This document shows, piece after piece, positions 18,797 through 27,271 of a stretch of 64,000 bases of DNA. The notes under the pieces are model-generated. The model saw nothing but the letters and a program-made list of their open reading frames with translations. It was not told the origin of the DNA and searched no databases. Source of the stretch: Stutzerimonas stutzeri (GTDB taxonomy: Bacteria > Pseudomonadota > Gammaproteobacteria > Pseudomonadales > Pseudomonadaceae); assembly GCF_024451105.1 (NCBI RefSeq), contig NZ_JANGEY010000012.1, positions 1 to 64,000 on the forward strand, in the 5' to 3' direction. The translations under genes were made by a program, and so were the position numbers. How positions within the stretch are numbered: position 1 is the stretch's first letter; the number at the start of each line of letters is the position of its first letter.

Positions 18797-18975
18797 GGCA
18801 CTCCGACAGTACCGCGAGCGGGTCCGGCCAACATGACGGCCCGGCGACGCCGCACACCGACCGCCATCAAGTTAGCGAAACCCGTCACACTTTAGAAGCC
18901 TACCTTGGTGGCGGCGTCACAGGAATCCGCCGCCCGGAGGGCGACGGATTGCGGCGACCGCTGCCAGCCCGCCGT

Positions 18976-19380
18976 TCAGAACCAGCGCGCGTTGCGGATC
19001 GAGACCTGGTCGTTGAGGGTCCAGAAGTCGTAGAGCACACCGATCAGGAAGAAGCCGCCGGTCAGCAGGTAGAGGACGCCGGTGATCCACTTGCCCATGT
19101 ACATGCGGTGCACGCCGAAGATCCCGAGGAAGGTCAGCAGGATCCACGCCACGTCGTAGCTGGTGCGCCCGCCGTGGTAGCGCAGGTCGGCCTCGCGGTC
19201 CATGCCGGGGATCAGGAACAGGTCGATCAGCCAGCCGATGCCGAGCAGGCCGAAGGTGAAGAACCAGATGGTGCCGGTGACCGGTCGCCCGTAGTAGAAC
19301 CGGTGCGCGCCGAGAAAGCCGAAGATCCACAGCAGGTAGCCGATGGTCTTGCTGTGGGTGTCCCGGTTCAGTGTGCTCAT
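18976..19380 (-). CDS. TM2-domain membrane protein
   Basis: A 134-residue membrane protein with two consecutive TM2-type units. Residues about 11-55 (GYLLWIFGFLGAHRFYYGR...) and 78-122 (ILLTFLGIFGVHRMYMGKW...) each show two short helices with an intervening G-x-HRFY/HRMY turn. TM2 proteins are widespread but their bacterial role is unknown. GGAGG lies five bases before the ATG. It is downstream of pilU on the same strand, 86 bases away, and could be co-transcribed or separate. The 179 bases up to trmL contain no recognisable gene. Confidence 0.8.
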   Translation of the reverse strand: MSTLNRDTHSKTIGYLLWIFGFLGAHRFYYGRPVTGTIWFFTFGLLGIGWLIDLFLIPGMDREADLRYHGGRTSYDVAWILLTFLGIFGVHRMYMGKWITGVLYLLTGGFFLIGVLYDFWTLNDQVSIRNARWF

Positions 19381-19466
19381 GCTGCCTCCAGTCGGAAAAC
19401 GCGGCGGCGGCCTCGGGCCGCCAGCCTCTGTGACCCCAGCCCGCCGGCGGCGTTCCGCCCGGCGGC

Positions 19467-20615
19467 TCAGCGCCGGCGCAGGCCCGGCGCGTCCTCCTCG
19501 GCGTGCTCGAGGCTGAGGCTCTGGGTCAGCTTGCTCAGATGGTCGGCGTCGGTCTCCGAGCCCAGCTTGATCATCAGGCGCAGGTCGTTGGCCGAATCGG
19601 CATGGGCCAAGGCGTCCTCGTAGGTGATCTCGGCGTTGCTGTACAGCTGGTAGAGCGCCTGGTCGAAGGTCTGCATGCCCTGCTCGGTGGAGCGTTTCAT
19701 CAGCGCCTTGAGCTCGTGCACCTCGCCCTTGCGGATCAGGTCGGCGGCCAGCGGGGTGTTGATCAGCACCTCGATCACCGCCCGGCGGCCCTTGCCGTCC
19801 GGGGTCGGCACCAGTTGCTGGGCGACGATGGCCTTGAGATTGAGCGACAGGTCCATCCACACCTGATCGTGACGATCCGGCGGGAAGAAGTGGATGATCC
19901 GGTCGAGCGCCTGGTTGGCGTTATTGGCGTGCAGGGTGGCCAGGCACAGGTGGCCGGTCTCGGCGAAGGCCACCGCATAGTCCATGGTCTCGCGGGTACG
20001 CACCTCGCCGATCATGATCACGTCCGGCGCCTGGCGCAGGGTGTTCTTCAGCGCCACCTCGAAGGACTCGGTGTCCAGGCCCACCTCGCGCTGGGTGACG
20101 ATGCAGCCCTGGTGCTGGTGGATGAACTCGATGGGGTCCTCGATGGAGATGATGTGGCCCTGGGAGTTGCGGTTGCGGTAGCCGATCATCGCCGCCAGCG
20201 AGGTCGACTTGCCGGTGCCGGTGGCGCCGACGAACAGCACCAGGCCGCGCTTGGTCATCGACAGCTGCTTGAGCACGTCGGGCAGCTTGAGATCCTCGAA
20301 GGTCGGAATCTGCGTCTCGATGCGGCGCAGCACCATGCCCACCAGGTTGCGCTGGTAGAAGGCGCTGACCCGGAAGCGGCCGATACCACGGGCGCTGATG
20401 GCGAAGTTGCACTCGTGGTTCTCGGCGAACTCGCGGCGCTGGTGCTCGTTCATCACCGACAGCACCGTCTCGCGGGTCTGCTCCGGCGACATCGGGTTCT
20501 TGGTCACCGGCAGGATGCGCCCGTTGACCTTCATCGACGGCGGCACGCCGGCGGTGACGAACAGGTCGGAACCGCCCTTCTCGACCATCAGGCGCAGCAG
20601 TTTCTCGAATTCCAT
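19467..20615 (-). CDS. pilU: PilU, accessory type IV pilus retraction ATPase
   Basis: A 382-residue cytoplasmic ATPase of the PilT/PilU family, the same length as Pseudomonas aeruginosa PilU. Visible motifs: MEFEKLLRLMVEKGGSDLF at the N-terminus, Walker A GATGTGKST (about 130-138), Walker B IIMIGEVR-type segment DVIMIGEVRTRET, and the His box LATLHANNANQ. The C-terminal tail is acidic and Arg-ending, beyond the PilT core, as is usual for PilU. It lies 75 bases after pilT on the same strand. PilU works with PilT to depolymerise pili under load. Confidence 0.96.
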   Translation of the reverse strand: MEFEKLLRLMVEKGGSDLFVTAGVPPSMKVNGRILPVTKNPMSPEQTRETVLSVMNEHQRREFAENHECNFAISARGIGRFRVSAFYQRNLVGMVLRRIETQIPTFEDLKLPDVLKQLSMTKRGLVLFVGATGTGKSTSLAAMIGYRNRNSQGHIISIEDPIEFIHQHQGCIVTQREVGLDTESFEVALKNTLRQAPDVIMIGEVRTRETMDYAVAFAETGHLCLATLHANNANQALDRIIHFFPPDRHDQVWMDLSLNLKAIVAQQLVPTPDGKGRRAVIEVLINTPLAADLIRKGEVHELKALMKRSTEQGMQTFDQALYQLYSNAEITYEDALAHADSANDLRLMIKLGSETDADHLSKLTQSLSLEHAEEDAPGLRRR

Positions 20616-20690
20616 GGCTTTCCTCGCGGTTCCTGCGCGGCCCGGCCGCGCAGCGGGGGCCGGCCGCCACGCGACCGGCGCGACTGACTG

Positions 20691-21725
20691 TTACAGGCTT
20701 TCCGGCGACTTGGCCTTTTCCTTGGCCGCCTCGCGGCTGACCAGCCCCTTGGTCACCAGGTTCTTCAGGCAGGCGTCGAGGGTCTGCATGCCCAGCGCGC
20801 CGCCGGTCTGGATCGCCGAGTACATCTGCGCCACCTTGTCCTCGCGGATCAGGTTGCGGATCGCCGGGGTGCCGATCATGATCTCGTGGGCCGCGACCCG
20901 GCCGCCGCCGATCTTCTTCAACAGGGTCTGCGAGATCACCGCCTGCAGCGATTCGGAGAGCATCGAGCGGACCATCGACTTCTCCTCGGCGGGGAACACG
21001 TCGACCACCCGGTCGATGGTCTTGGCCGCGCTGGTGGTATGCAGGGTGCCGAACACCAGGTGGCCGGTTTCCGCCGCGGTCAGCGCCAGACGGATGGTCT
21101 CCAGGTCGCGCATCTCGCCGACCAGGATGATGTCCGGGTCCTCGCGCAGCGCCGAGCGCAGCGCCTCGGAGAAGCCGAGGGTGTCGCGGTGCACCTCGCG
21201 CTGGTTGACCAGGCACTTCTTCGACTCGTGGACGAATTCGATCGGGTCCTCGATGGTCAGGATATGGTGGTACTTGGAGTTGTTGATGTAGTCGAGCATC
21301 GCCGCCAGGGTGGTCGACTTGCCCGAACCGGTCGGCCCGGTGACCAGCACCAGGCCGCGCGGCACGTCGGAGATCTTCTTGAACACCTCGCCCATGCCGA
21401 GGTCTTCCATGCTCAGCACCCGCGAGGGAATGGTCCGGAACACCGCGCCGGCGCCGCGGTTCTGGTTGAAGGCGTTGACCCGGAAGCGCGCCACGCCCGG
21501 CACCTCGAAGGAGAAGTCGGTCTCGAGAAACTCCTCGTAATCCTTGCGCTGCTTGTCGTTCATGATGTCGTAGATCAGCGCGTGCACCTGCTTGTGCTCC
21601 ATCGGCGGCAGGTTGATGCGGCGCACGTCGCCGTCGACACGGATCATCGGCGGCAGGCCGGCGGAGAGGTGCAGGTCGGATGCGCCCTGCTTGGCGCTGA
21701 AGGCCAGCAGCTCGGTAATATCCAT
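20691..21725 (-). CDS. pilT: PilT, type IV pilus retraction ATPase
   Basis: A 344-residue hexameric ATPase that drives pilus retraction and twitching. MDITELLAFSAKQGASDLHL is the canonical start, followed by Walker A GPTGSGKST, DPDIILVGEMRDLET (Walker B) and GTLHTTSAAKTIDR (His box). The C-terminal AIRNLIRE motif, needed for retraction but not ATP hydrolysis, is intact. An upstream GTG at 21737 is possible but breaks the match to known N-termini. It is divergent from yggS across 71 bases. In vibrios PilT also retracts MSHA pili, so it may serve the nearby msh machine. Confidence 0.97.
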   Translation of the reverse strand: MDITELLAFSAKQGASDLHLSAGLPPMIRVDGDVRRINLPPMEHKQVHALIYDIMNDKQRKDYEEFLETDFSFEVPGVARFRVNAFNQNRGAGAVFRTIPSRVLSMEDLGMGEVFKKISDVPRGLVLVTGPTGSGKSTTLAAMLDYINNSKYHHILTIEDPIEFVHESKKCLVNQREVHRDTLGFSEALRSALREDPDIILVGEMRDLETIRLALTAAETGHLVFGTLHTTSAAKTIDRVVDVFPAEEKSMVRSMLSESLQAVISQTLLKKIGGGRVAAHEIMIGTPAIRNLIREDKVAQMYSAIQTGGALGMQTLDACLKNLVTKGLVSREAAKEKAKSPESL

Positions 21726-21796
21726 GGGGGTCCCCAATCACAAACAAGCAGGTAGAATGCCGCGACAGCCAGCGGCCGGGCAGGAAGCGGAATCAA

Positions 21797-22504
21797 ATGT
21801 CCACGATCCACGACAATATTGCAAAGGTCCGTACGCGCATCCGTGAGGCAGAGCAAGCCGGCGCCCGCTCGCCGGGCAGCGTGCAGCTGCTGGCGGTGAG
21901 CAAGACCAAGCCGGCCGGCGCGCTGCGCGAGGCGTTCGCCTGCGGCCAGCGCGATTTCGGCGAGAACTACCTGCAGGAGGCCCTGGCCAAGCAGGCCGAA
22001 CTGGCCGACCTCGACCTGGTCTGGCACTTCATCGGGCCGATCCAGTCGAACAAGACCCGGCAACTGGCCGAGCGCTTCGCCTGGGTCCACTCGGTGGACC
22101 GCCTGAAGATCGCCGAACGCCTGTCCGCCCAGCGCCCCGCGCACCTGCCGGCGCTGAACGTCTGCCTGCAGGTCAACGTCAGCCTTGAACCCAGCAAGTC
22201 CGGCTGCGCGCCCGAGGAGCTGCCGGCGCTGGCCGCAGCGGTGGCCGCGCTGCCCAACCTGCGCCTGCGCGGGCTGATGGCCATCCCCGAACCGACCGCC
22301 GACGTCGCCGCCCAGCGCGCCGCCTTCGCCCGCCTGCGCCAGCTCAAGGAGAGCCTGCCGCTGCCGCTCGACAGCCTGTCGATGGGCATGAGCGACGACC
22401 TCGAGGCGGCCATCGCCGAAGGCGCCACCTGGGTGCGCATCGGCAGCGCGCTGTTCGGCGCCCGCGACTACCCTCAGAAATCAGCCGCGAGCCCCGCCCC
22501 CTGA
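21797..22504 (+). CDS. yggS: YggS, PLP-binding homeostasis protein
   Basis: A 235-residue PLPBP/YggS-family protein, a monomeric TIM-barrel binding pyridoxal 5'-phosphate through Lys36 in LLAVSKTKPAG. Family motifs DFGENYLQEAL, WHFIGPIQSNKTR, and the phosphate-binding MGMSDDLEAAIAEGATWVRIG are all present. It has no enzymatic activity but buffers PLP and affects amino-acid metabolism. It heads the yggS-proC-yggT-yggU group, where PLP homeostasis and proline synthesis genes are conserved neighbours. AGGAAG lies upstream of the ATG. Confidence 0.95.
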   Translation: MSTIHDNIAKVRTRIREAEQAGARSPGSVQLLAVSKTKPAGALREAFACGQRDFGENYLQEALAKQAELADLDLVWHFIGPIQSNKTRQLAERFAWVHSVDRLKIAERLSAQRPAHLPALNVCLQVNVSLEPSKSGCAPEELPALAAAVAALPNLRLRGLMAIPEPTADVAAQRAAFARLRQLKESLPLPLDSLSMGMSDDLEAAIAEGATWVRIGSALFGARDYPQKSAASPAP

Positions 22505-22538
22505 GGCACGGCTCCCCCGAGCAGACAAGGAATCCTCC

Positions 22539-23357
22539 ATGACTCATCCACGTATCGCCTTCGTCGGCGCCGGCAACATGGCCGCCAGCCTGATCGGCGG
22601 CCTGATCGCCCGCGCCGTGCCCGCCGAGAACATCACCGCCAGCGAACCGGCCGCCGAGCAGCGCGAGCGCATCGCCCGCGAGCACGGCATCGCGGTGTTC
22701 GAGGACAACGCCGCGGCGCTGGCCGGCGCCGACATCGTGGTGCTGGCGGTCAAGCCGCAGGTGATGAAGGCGGTCTGCCTGGCGCTGGCCCCGGCGCTGC
22801 CACCGCACGCCCTGATCGTCTCGATCGCCGCCGGCATTCCCTGCGCGAGCCTGGAGCGCTGGCTAGGCGCGCGCGCCATCGTGCGCTGCATGCCCAACAC
22901 CCCGGCATTGCTCCACCAGGGCGCCAGCGGCCTGTACGCCAACGCGCACGCCAGCGCCGCCCAGCGCGAGCAGGCCGAGGCGCTGCTGGAGGCCGTCGGC
23001 CTGGCGCTGTGGCTGGACGAGGAGCGGCAGATCGACGCGGTGACCGCGGTGTCCGGCAGCGGTCCGGCCTACTTCTTCCTGCTGCTGGAGGCGATGACCG
23101 CCGCCGGCGAGCGCCTCGGCCTGTCCGCCGAGACCGCCAGCCTGCTGGCCCGCCAGACCGCCCTCGGCGCGGCGCGCATGGCGCTGGTCAGCGACTGCGA
23201 CCCGGCCGAGCTGCGCCGCCGGGTCACCTCGCCGGGCGGTACCACCGAGGCGGCGATCAAGACCTTCCAGGCCGGCGGCTTCGAGGCGCTGGTCGATGCG
23301 GCCCTGCAGGCCGCCGCCCACCGCTCGGCGGAACTCGCCGAGCAGCTCGGCCAGTAA
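22539..23357 (+). CDS. proC: Pyrroline-5-carboxylate reductase
   Basis: A 272-residue enzyme for the last step of proline synthesis, reducing pyrroline-5-carboxylate with NADPH. The N-terminal Rossmann motif is FVGAGNMAASLIGGL, and the central AVKPQVMK and MPNTPALLHQGASG segments are typical. The C-terminal dimerisation/active-site motif is VTSPGGTTEAAIK. The start ATG follows AAGGAATCCTCC. It is 34 bases after yggS and 9 bases before yggT, in an obvious operon. Confidence 0.96.
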   Translation: MTHPRIAFVGAGNMAASLIGGLIARAVPAENITASEPAAEQRERIAREHGIAVFEDNAAALAGADIVVLAVKPQVMKAVCLALAPALPPHALIVSIAAGIPCASLERWLGARAIVRCMPNTPALLHQGASGLYANAHASAAQREQAEALLEAVGLALWLDEERQIDAVTAVSGSGPAYFFLLLEAMTAAGERLGLSAETASLLARQTALGAARMALVSDCDPAELRRRVTSPGGTTEAAIKTFQAGGFEALVDAALQAAAHRSAELAEQLGQ

Positions 23358-23366
23358 GGAGGCACG

Positions 23367-23960
23367 ATGAACGGACTCAACACCGCGGCCATCTACGTGC
23401 TGCAGACCCTCGGCAGCCTGTACCTGCTGGTCGTGCTGCTGCGCTTCGTCCTCCAGCTGGTGCGCGCCGACTTCTACAACCCGCTCAGCCAGTTCGCGGT
23501 CAAGGCCACCAAGCCGCTGCTCAACCCGCTGCGCAAGGTGATCCCCGGCCTCGGCGGCCTCGACCTGGCCTCGCTGGTGCTGGCGATCCTGATCCAGCTG
23601 CTGCTGATGGCCCTGACCCTGCTGCTGATGGGCTACGGCGTCGGCGGGTTGTTGCCGCAGCTGCTGGTCTGGGCGGTGATCGGCGTCACCGCGCTGTTCC
23701 TGAAGATCTTCTTCTTCGCCCTGATCGCCAGCGTGATCCTCTCCTGGGTGGCGCCGGGCAGCTACAACCCGGCGGCGCAGCTGATCAACCAGATCTGCGA
23801 GCCGCTGCTGGCGCCGATCCGCCGTCTGCTGCCGAGCCTCGGCGGCCTGGACATCTCGCCGATCTTCGCCTTCATCGCGCTGAACCTGATCGACATGCTG
23901 GTGATCCGCAACCTCGCGGCGATGAGCCAGATGCCGAAGCTGCTCAGCCCGTTCCTCTGA
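23367..23960 (+). CDS. yggT: YggT-family membrane protein
   Basis: A 197-residue inner-membrane protein with two YGGT repeats, each containing two hydrophobic helices and the conserved polar segment (FYNPLSQF in the first copy, SYNPAAQLINQICEPLLAP in the second). YggT has been linked to osmotic tolerance and to membrane assembly in other bacteria, but its molecular role is not settled. Ribosome binding site AAGGAGG lies six bases before the ATG. Its stop overlaps the yggU start by one base (TGATG). Confidence 0.92.
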   Translation: MNGLNTAAIYVLQTLGSLYLLVVLLRFVLQLVRADFYNPLSQFAVKATKPLLNPLRKVIPGLGGLDLASLVLAILIQLLLMALTLLLMGYGVGGLLPQLLVWAVIGVTALFLKIFFFALIASVILSWVAPGSYNPAAQLINQICEPLLAPIRRLLPSLGGLDISPIFAFIALNLIDMLVIRNLAAMSQMPKLLSPFL

Positions 23961-24265
23961 TGGCCTGGTTCCGCTGGGACGGCGCGGACCTGCTGCTCGA
24001 CTGCCATCTGCAGCCCAAGGCGAGCAAGGACGAGTTCGCCGGGCTGCACGGCGAGCGCCTGAAGATCCGCCTCACCGCGCCGCCGGTGGAGGGCAAGGCC
24101 AACGCCCAGTTGCTGGCCTTCCTCGGCAAGGCGTTCGGCGTGGCGAAGAGCCAGGTGCTGCTGGAAAGCGGCGAGCTGAATCGCCAGAAGCGCGTGCGCA
24201 TCCGCGCCCCGCAGAAGCTGCCGGCCGGGCTGGCCGGCGAACTCGAAGCCGGCCGCCAGACGTAG
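23960..24265 (+). CDS. yggU: YggU-family protein (DUF167)
   Basis: A 101-residue protein with the DUF167 core: LDCHLQPKASKDEFAG, the loop RLTAPPVEGKANAQLL, and VLLESGELNRQKRVRI. The fold is known in E. coli but the function is not. The TAG stop lies inside the first bases of a REP element (CGTAGGGTGGG). If that element is removed using the flanking direct repeat, the frame would run about 17 codons past the repeat to a TAG at 24438. The C-terminus may therefore have been trimmed by the insertion; the conserved core is not affected. Confidence 0.9.
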   Translation: MAWFRWDGADLLLDCHLQPKASKDEFAGLHGERLKIRLTAPPVEGKANAQLLAFLGKAFGVAKSQVLLESGELNRQKRVRIRAPQKLPAGLAGELEAGRQT

Positions 24266-24390
24266 GGTGGGTCAGGCCGCAGGCCGTAACCCACCAACCG
24301 GCCGCCAGGCCGGCAAGCGGGATGCCTGTCGGCATCCTTGGTGGGTTACGCCGCTGCGCGGCTAACCCACCCTACGACTCGAAGCCGGCC
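24241..24390. repeat. Inverted REP pair flanked by a 14-bp direct repeat
   Basis: The element at 24261-24376 has perfect 12-bp inverted ends (CGTAGGGTGGGT and ACCCACCCTACG) with a hairpin-forming unit at each end; the GTAG tetranucleotides face outward. ACTCGAAGCCGGCC occurs at 24241-24254 and again at 24377-24390, immediately after the element. This is a REP-inverse-REP pair of the type mobilised by RAYT transposases. Such movement does not normally create target duplications, so the flanking repeat may have another origin. Confidence 0.8.
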
Positions 24391-24406
24391 ACCCTAGCCG
24401 CCCCCG

Positions 24407-24440
24407 CCGCGCCCTTGCCCCCCGGGGGCGCGCTCTTTAG
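24407..24440 (+). terminator. Possible terminator upstream of metX
   Basis: CGCGCCC and GGGCGCG form a 7-bp stem around a C/G-rich loop, followed by CTCTTTAG. It would end the yggS-yggU transcript before metX. The U-run is weak, so this is tentative. Confidence 0.4.
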
Positions 24441-24473
24441 ACTTGCCGACTTCACTTTTCGAGAGCAGGGTCG

Positions 24474-25613
24474 ATGCCCACCGTCTTCGCGGAAGATTCC
24501 GTCGGCCTGGTCAGTCCCCAGGTCCTGCACTTCAAGGATCCTCTCCCGCTCGCCTGCGGCCGCCAGCTGGCCGACTACGAGCTGGTCTACGAGACCTACG
24601 GCACCCTCAACGCCGAGCGCAGCAACGCCGTGCTGATCTGCCACGCGCTGTCCGGCCACCACCACGCCGCCGGCTACCACAGCGCCGACGACCGCAAGCC
24701 GGGCTGGTGGGACAGCTGCATCGGCCCGGGCAAGCCGATCGACACCCGCAGGTTCTTCGTCGTCAGCCTCAACAACCTCGGCGGCTGCAACGGCTCCACC
24801 GGCCCCGGCAGCCGCAACCCGGCGACCGGCCGCGCCTACGGCGCCGACTTCCCGGTGCTGACCGTCGAGGACTGGGTGCACAGCCAGGCGCGCCTGGCCG
24901 ACGCCCTCGGCATCCGCCAGTGGGCCGCGGTGGTCGGCGGCAGCCTCGGCGGCATGCAGGCCCTGCAGTGGAGCATCAGCTATCCCGAGCGCCTGCGCCA
25001 CTGCGTGGTGATCGCCTCGGCGCCCAAGCTGTCGGCGCAGAACATCGCCTTCAACGAGGTGGCGCGCCAGGCGATCCTCACCGACCCGGAATTCCACGGC
25101 GGTCACTTCCAGGAGCAGGGCGCCATTCCCAGACGCGGCCTGATGCTGGCGCGGATGGTCGGCCACATCACCTACCTGTCCGACGACGCCATGGGCGAGA
25201 AATTCGGCCGCGAGCTGAAGACCGACCAGCTCAACTACGACTTCCACAGCGTCGAGTTCCAGGTCGAGAGCTACCTGCGCTACCAGGGCGAGGAGTTCTC
25301 CGGACGCTTCGACGCCAACACCTACCTGCTGATGACCAAGGCGCTGGACTACTTCGACCCGGCCGCCGCCCACGACGGCGACCTGGTGAAGACCCTCGCC
25401 CCGGTCAGGGCCGACTTCTGCGTGATCTCCTTCTCCACCGACTGGCGCTTCTCGCCGGCGCGCTCGCGGGAGATCGTCGACGCGCTGGTGGCGGCGAAGA
25501 AGAACGTCAGCTACCTGGAGATCGAGTCGGCCCACGGCCACGACGCCTTCCTCATCCCGAGCCCGCGCTACATCCAGGGCTTCGGTCGCTACATGAACCG
25601 CATCGCCGTGTAA
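24474..25613 (+). CDS. metX: Homoserine O-acyltransferase MetX
   Basis: A 379-residue alpha/beta-hydrolase-fold enzyme that acylates homoserine in methionine synthesis. The nucleophile elbow is GGSLGGMQ (Ser157), and the oxyanion/acyl-CoA region [14 protein letters not shown] is typical. The catalytic Asp and His lie in [10 protein letters not shown] and [10 protein letters not shown]. In Pseudomonas the MetX-type enzyme mainly uses succinyl-CoA, so homoserine O-succinyltransferase is the likelier activity despite MetX usually meaning acetyltransferase. metW follows at 15 bases, its regular partner. No SAM riboswitch is visible upstream. Confidence 0.95.
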   Translation: MPTVFAEDSVGLVSPQVLHFKDPLPLACGRQLADYELVYETYGTLNAERSNAVLICHALSGHHHAAGYHSADDRKPGWWDSCIGPGKPIDTRRFFVVSLNNLGGCNGSTGPGSRNPATGRAYGADFPVLTVEDWVHSQARLADALGIRQWAAVVGGSLGGMQALQWSISYPERLRHCVVIASAPKLSAQNIAFNEVARQAILTDPEFHGGHFQEQGAIPRRGLMLARMVGHITYLSDDAMGEKFGRELKTDQLNYDFHSVEFQVESYLRYQGEEFSGRFDANTYLLMTKALDYFDPAAAHDGDLVKTLAPVRADFCVISFSTDWRFSPARSREIVDALVAAKKNVSYLEIESAHGHDAFLIPSPRYIQGFGRYMNRIAV

Positions 25614-25628
25614 GGAACGTCGCCGATC

Positions 25629-26219
25629 ATGCGTGCCGATCTGGAAATCATTCAGGAGTGGATCCCCGCCGGCAGCCGGGTCCTCGACCTCGGCTGCGGC
25701 ACCGGCGAGCTGCTCGCCTGGCTGCGCGACCACAAGGACGTGCATGGCTACGGTCTGGAGCGCGACCCGGACAAGATCGCCCAGTGCCTGGACCGCGGCG
25801 TCAACGTCATCGAGCAGGACCTCGACCAGGGCCTCGACCACTTCGCCGACGACAGCTTCGACGTCGTGGTGATGACCCAGACCATCCAGGCGGTGCACTA
25901 CCCCGACCGCCTGCTGCGCGACATGCTGCGGGTCGGCAAGACCTGCATCATCACCTTCCCCAACTTCGGCCACTGGCGCTGCCGCTGGTACCTGGCGCGC
26001 CGCGGCGAGATGCCGCGCTCGGACTTCCTGCCCTACACCTGGTACAACACGCCGAACATCCACTTCTGCACCTTCCGCGACTTCGAAGCGCTGTGCCGCG
26101 AACTGCAGCTGCGGGTGCTCGACCGCCTGGCCGTGGATCGCGCCCACCGCCTGCGCGCACTCGCCCGCCGCTGGCCTAATCTGTTGGGTGAGATCGGCAT
26201 CTACCGCGTCACCCGCTGA
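25629..26219 (+). CDS. metW: MetW, methionine biosynthesis partner
   Basis: A 196-residue class I methyltransferase-fold protein with the SAM-binding motif [18 protein letters not shown] and the family segments [22 protein letters not shown] (two halves of the MetW core) and [13 protein letters not shown]. MetW forms a complex with MetX and is required for efficient homoserine acylation in proteobacteria that lack MetA; its own methyltransferase activity is unproven. It lies directly after metX, as expected. Confidence 0.95.
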   Translation: MRADLEIIQEWIPAGSRVLDLGCGTGELLAWLRDHKDVHGYGLERDPDKIAQCLDRGVNVIEQDLDQGLDHFADDSFDVVVMTQTIQAVHYPDRLLRDMLRVGKTCIITFPNFGHWRCRWYLARRGEMPRSDFLPYTWYNTPNIHFCTFRDFEALCRELQLRVLDRLAVDRAHRLRALARRWPNLLGEIGIYRVTR

Positions 26220-26246
26220 CCAAGGCCCCATCGAGGAGACAAGCCC

Positions 26247-26678
26247 ATGCGCCGCCTGACCCTGTTCCTGCTCACCCTGAGTCTCGCCCTGCCGGCCGCC
26301 GCCGAGCGTCTGCAGCGTTTCGGCGATCTCGAGGTGCACTACAACGTGTTCAACTCCAGCTTCCTGCAACCCGAGGTCGCCGCCGCCTCCGGCCTGACCC
26401 GCAGCAAGACCCAGGGCGTGCTCAACGTCGCGGTGATGCGCGCCGGCAAGCCGGCGGCGGGCGCCGCGGTGAGCGGCACGGTGAAGAACCTGCTCGGCCA
26501 GAGCCGGCGGCTCGCCTTCCGGCGCGTCAGCGAGGGCGAAGGCGAGACCCTGGCCGTCTACCATCTCGCCCAGTTCGGCATGACCGAACGCGAGCTGCTG
26601 ACCTTCGAACTCAATATCCAGGAAGGCGGCACCACCCACAGTCTCACCTTCAACCAGGAAGTGTTCCCCGACGAATGA
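26247..26678 (+). CDS. DUF4426 exported protein
   Basis: A 143-residue periplasmic protein of unknown function: signal peptide [19 protein letters not shown] cleaved before ERL, then a beta-rich domain with [20 protein letters not shown] at its start, the DUF4426 signature. The same gene sits between metW and rdgB in other Pseudomonas genomes. GAGGAG precedes the ATG. Its stop overlaps the rdgB start (ATGA), so the two are translationally coupled, though no functional link is known. Confidence 0.87.
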   Translation: MRRLTLFLLTLSLALPAAAERLQRFGDLEVHYNVFNSSFLQPEVAAASGLTRSKTQGVLNVAVMRAGKPAAGAAVSGTVKNLLGQSRRLAFRRVSEGEGETLAVYHLAQFGMTERELLTFELNIQEGGTTHSLTFNQEVFPDE

Positions 26679-27271
26679 AAGCCCTGACCGAACTGGTGCT
26701 GGCCAGCCACAACGCCGGCAAGCTCAAGGAACTGCAGGCCATGCTCGGCGACGCGGTGCGCGTGCGCTCGGTGGCCGAGTTCAGCAGCCATGAGCCGGAG
26801 GAGACCGGCCTGTCGTTCGTCGAGAACGCCATCCTCAAGGCCCGCCACGCCGCCCGGGTGTCCGGCCTGCCGGCGCTGGCCGACGACTCGGGCCTGGCGG
26901 TGGACGCCCTCGGCGGCGCGCCGGGCATCCGCTCGGCGCGCTACGCCGACGGCCAGGGCGACGCGGCGAACAACGCCAAGCTGCTCGACGCGCTCAAGGA
27001 CGTGCCGGACGCCGAGCGCGGCGCCCAGTTCGTCTGCGCCCTGGCCCTGGTGCGGCATGCCGACGACCCGCTGCCGATCCTCTGCGAGGGCCTGTGGCAC
27101 GGCCGCATCCTCCACGAGGCGCGCGGCGCCGGCGGCTTCGGCTACGACCCGCTGTTCTGGGTACCGGAGCGCGAGTGCGCCAGCGCCGAACTGCCCGCCG
27201 CCGAGAAGAACCGCCTGAGCCACCGCGCCCGCGCCATGGCCCAGCTCAAGCAGCGGCTGGGTATCGCTTGA
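26675..27271 (+). CDS. rdgB: RdgB, dITP/XTP pyrophosphatase
   Basis: A 198-residue nucleotide-pool sanitising enzyme that hydrolyses dITP, XTP and dXTP to monophosphates. The N-terminal [18 protein letters not shown], the metal-binding [14 protein letters not shown] and [18 protein letters not shown], and the C-terminal [12 protein letters not shown] and LSHRARA motifs are all intact. It overlaps the DUF4426 gene by four bases and hemW by four bases. Confidence 0.96.
   Translation: MKALTELVLASHNAGKLKELQAMLGDAVRVRSVAEFSSHEPEETGLSFVENAILKARHAARVSGLPALADDSGLAVDALGGAPGIRSARYADGQGDAANNAKLLDALKDVPDAERGAQFVCALALVRHADDPLPILCEGLWHGRILHEARGAGGFGYDPLFWVPERECASAELPAAEKNRLSHRARAMAQLKQRLGIA

Noticed and set aside
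18833-18895. A 20-codon basic reading frame downstream of trmL
   Set aside because: No ribosome binding site, very short and Arg-rich as expected by chance in this composition; no support for translation.
18900-18960. Terminator downstream of the TM2-domain gene
   Set aside because: An imperfect AATCCG/CGGATT inverted repeat is present but the stem has mismatches and no T-run follows on the minus strand.
24261-24376. Insertion sequence or CRISPR repeat
   Set aside because: No transposase frame, only about 116 bp, and no regularly spaced repeats with unique spacers. The GTAG-hairpin ends fit a REP pair instead.
24377-24473. Possible SAM riboswitch before metX
   Set aside because: The gap is mostly GC hairpin sequence and repeat; none of the SAM-I or SAM-II core motifs is visible.
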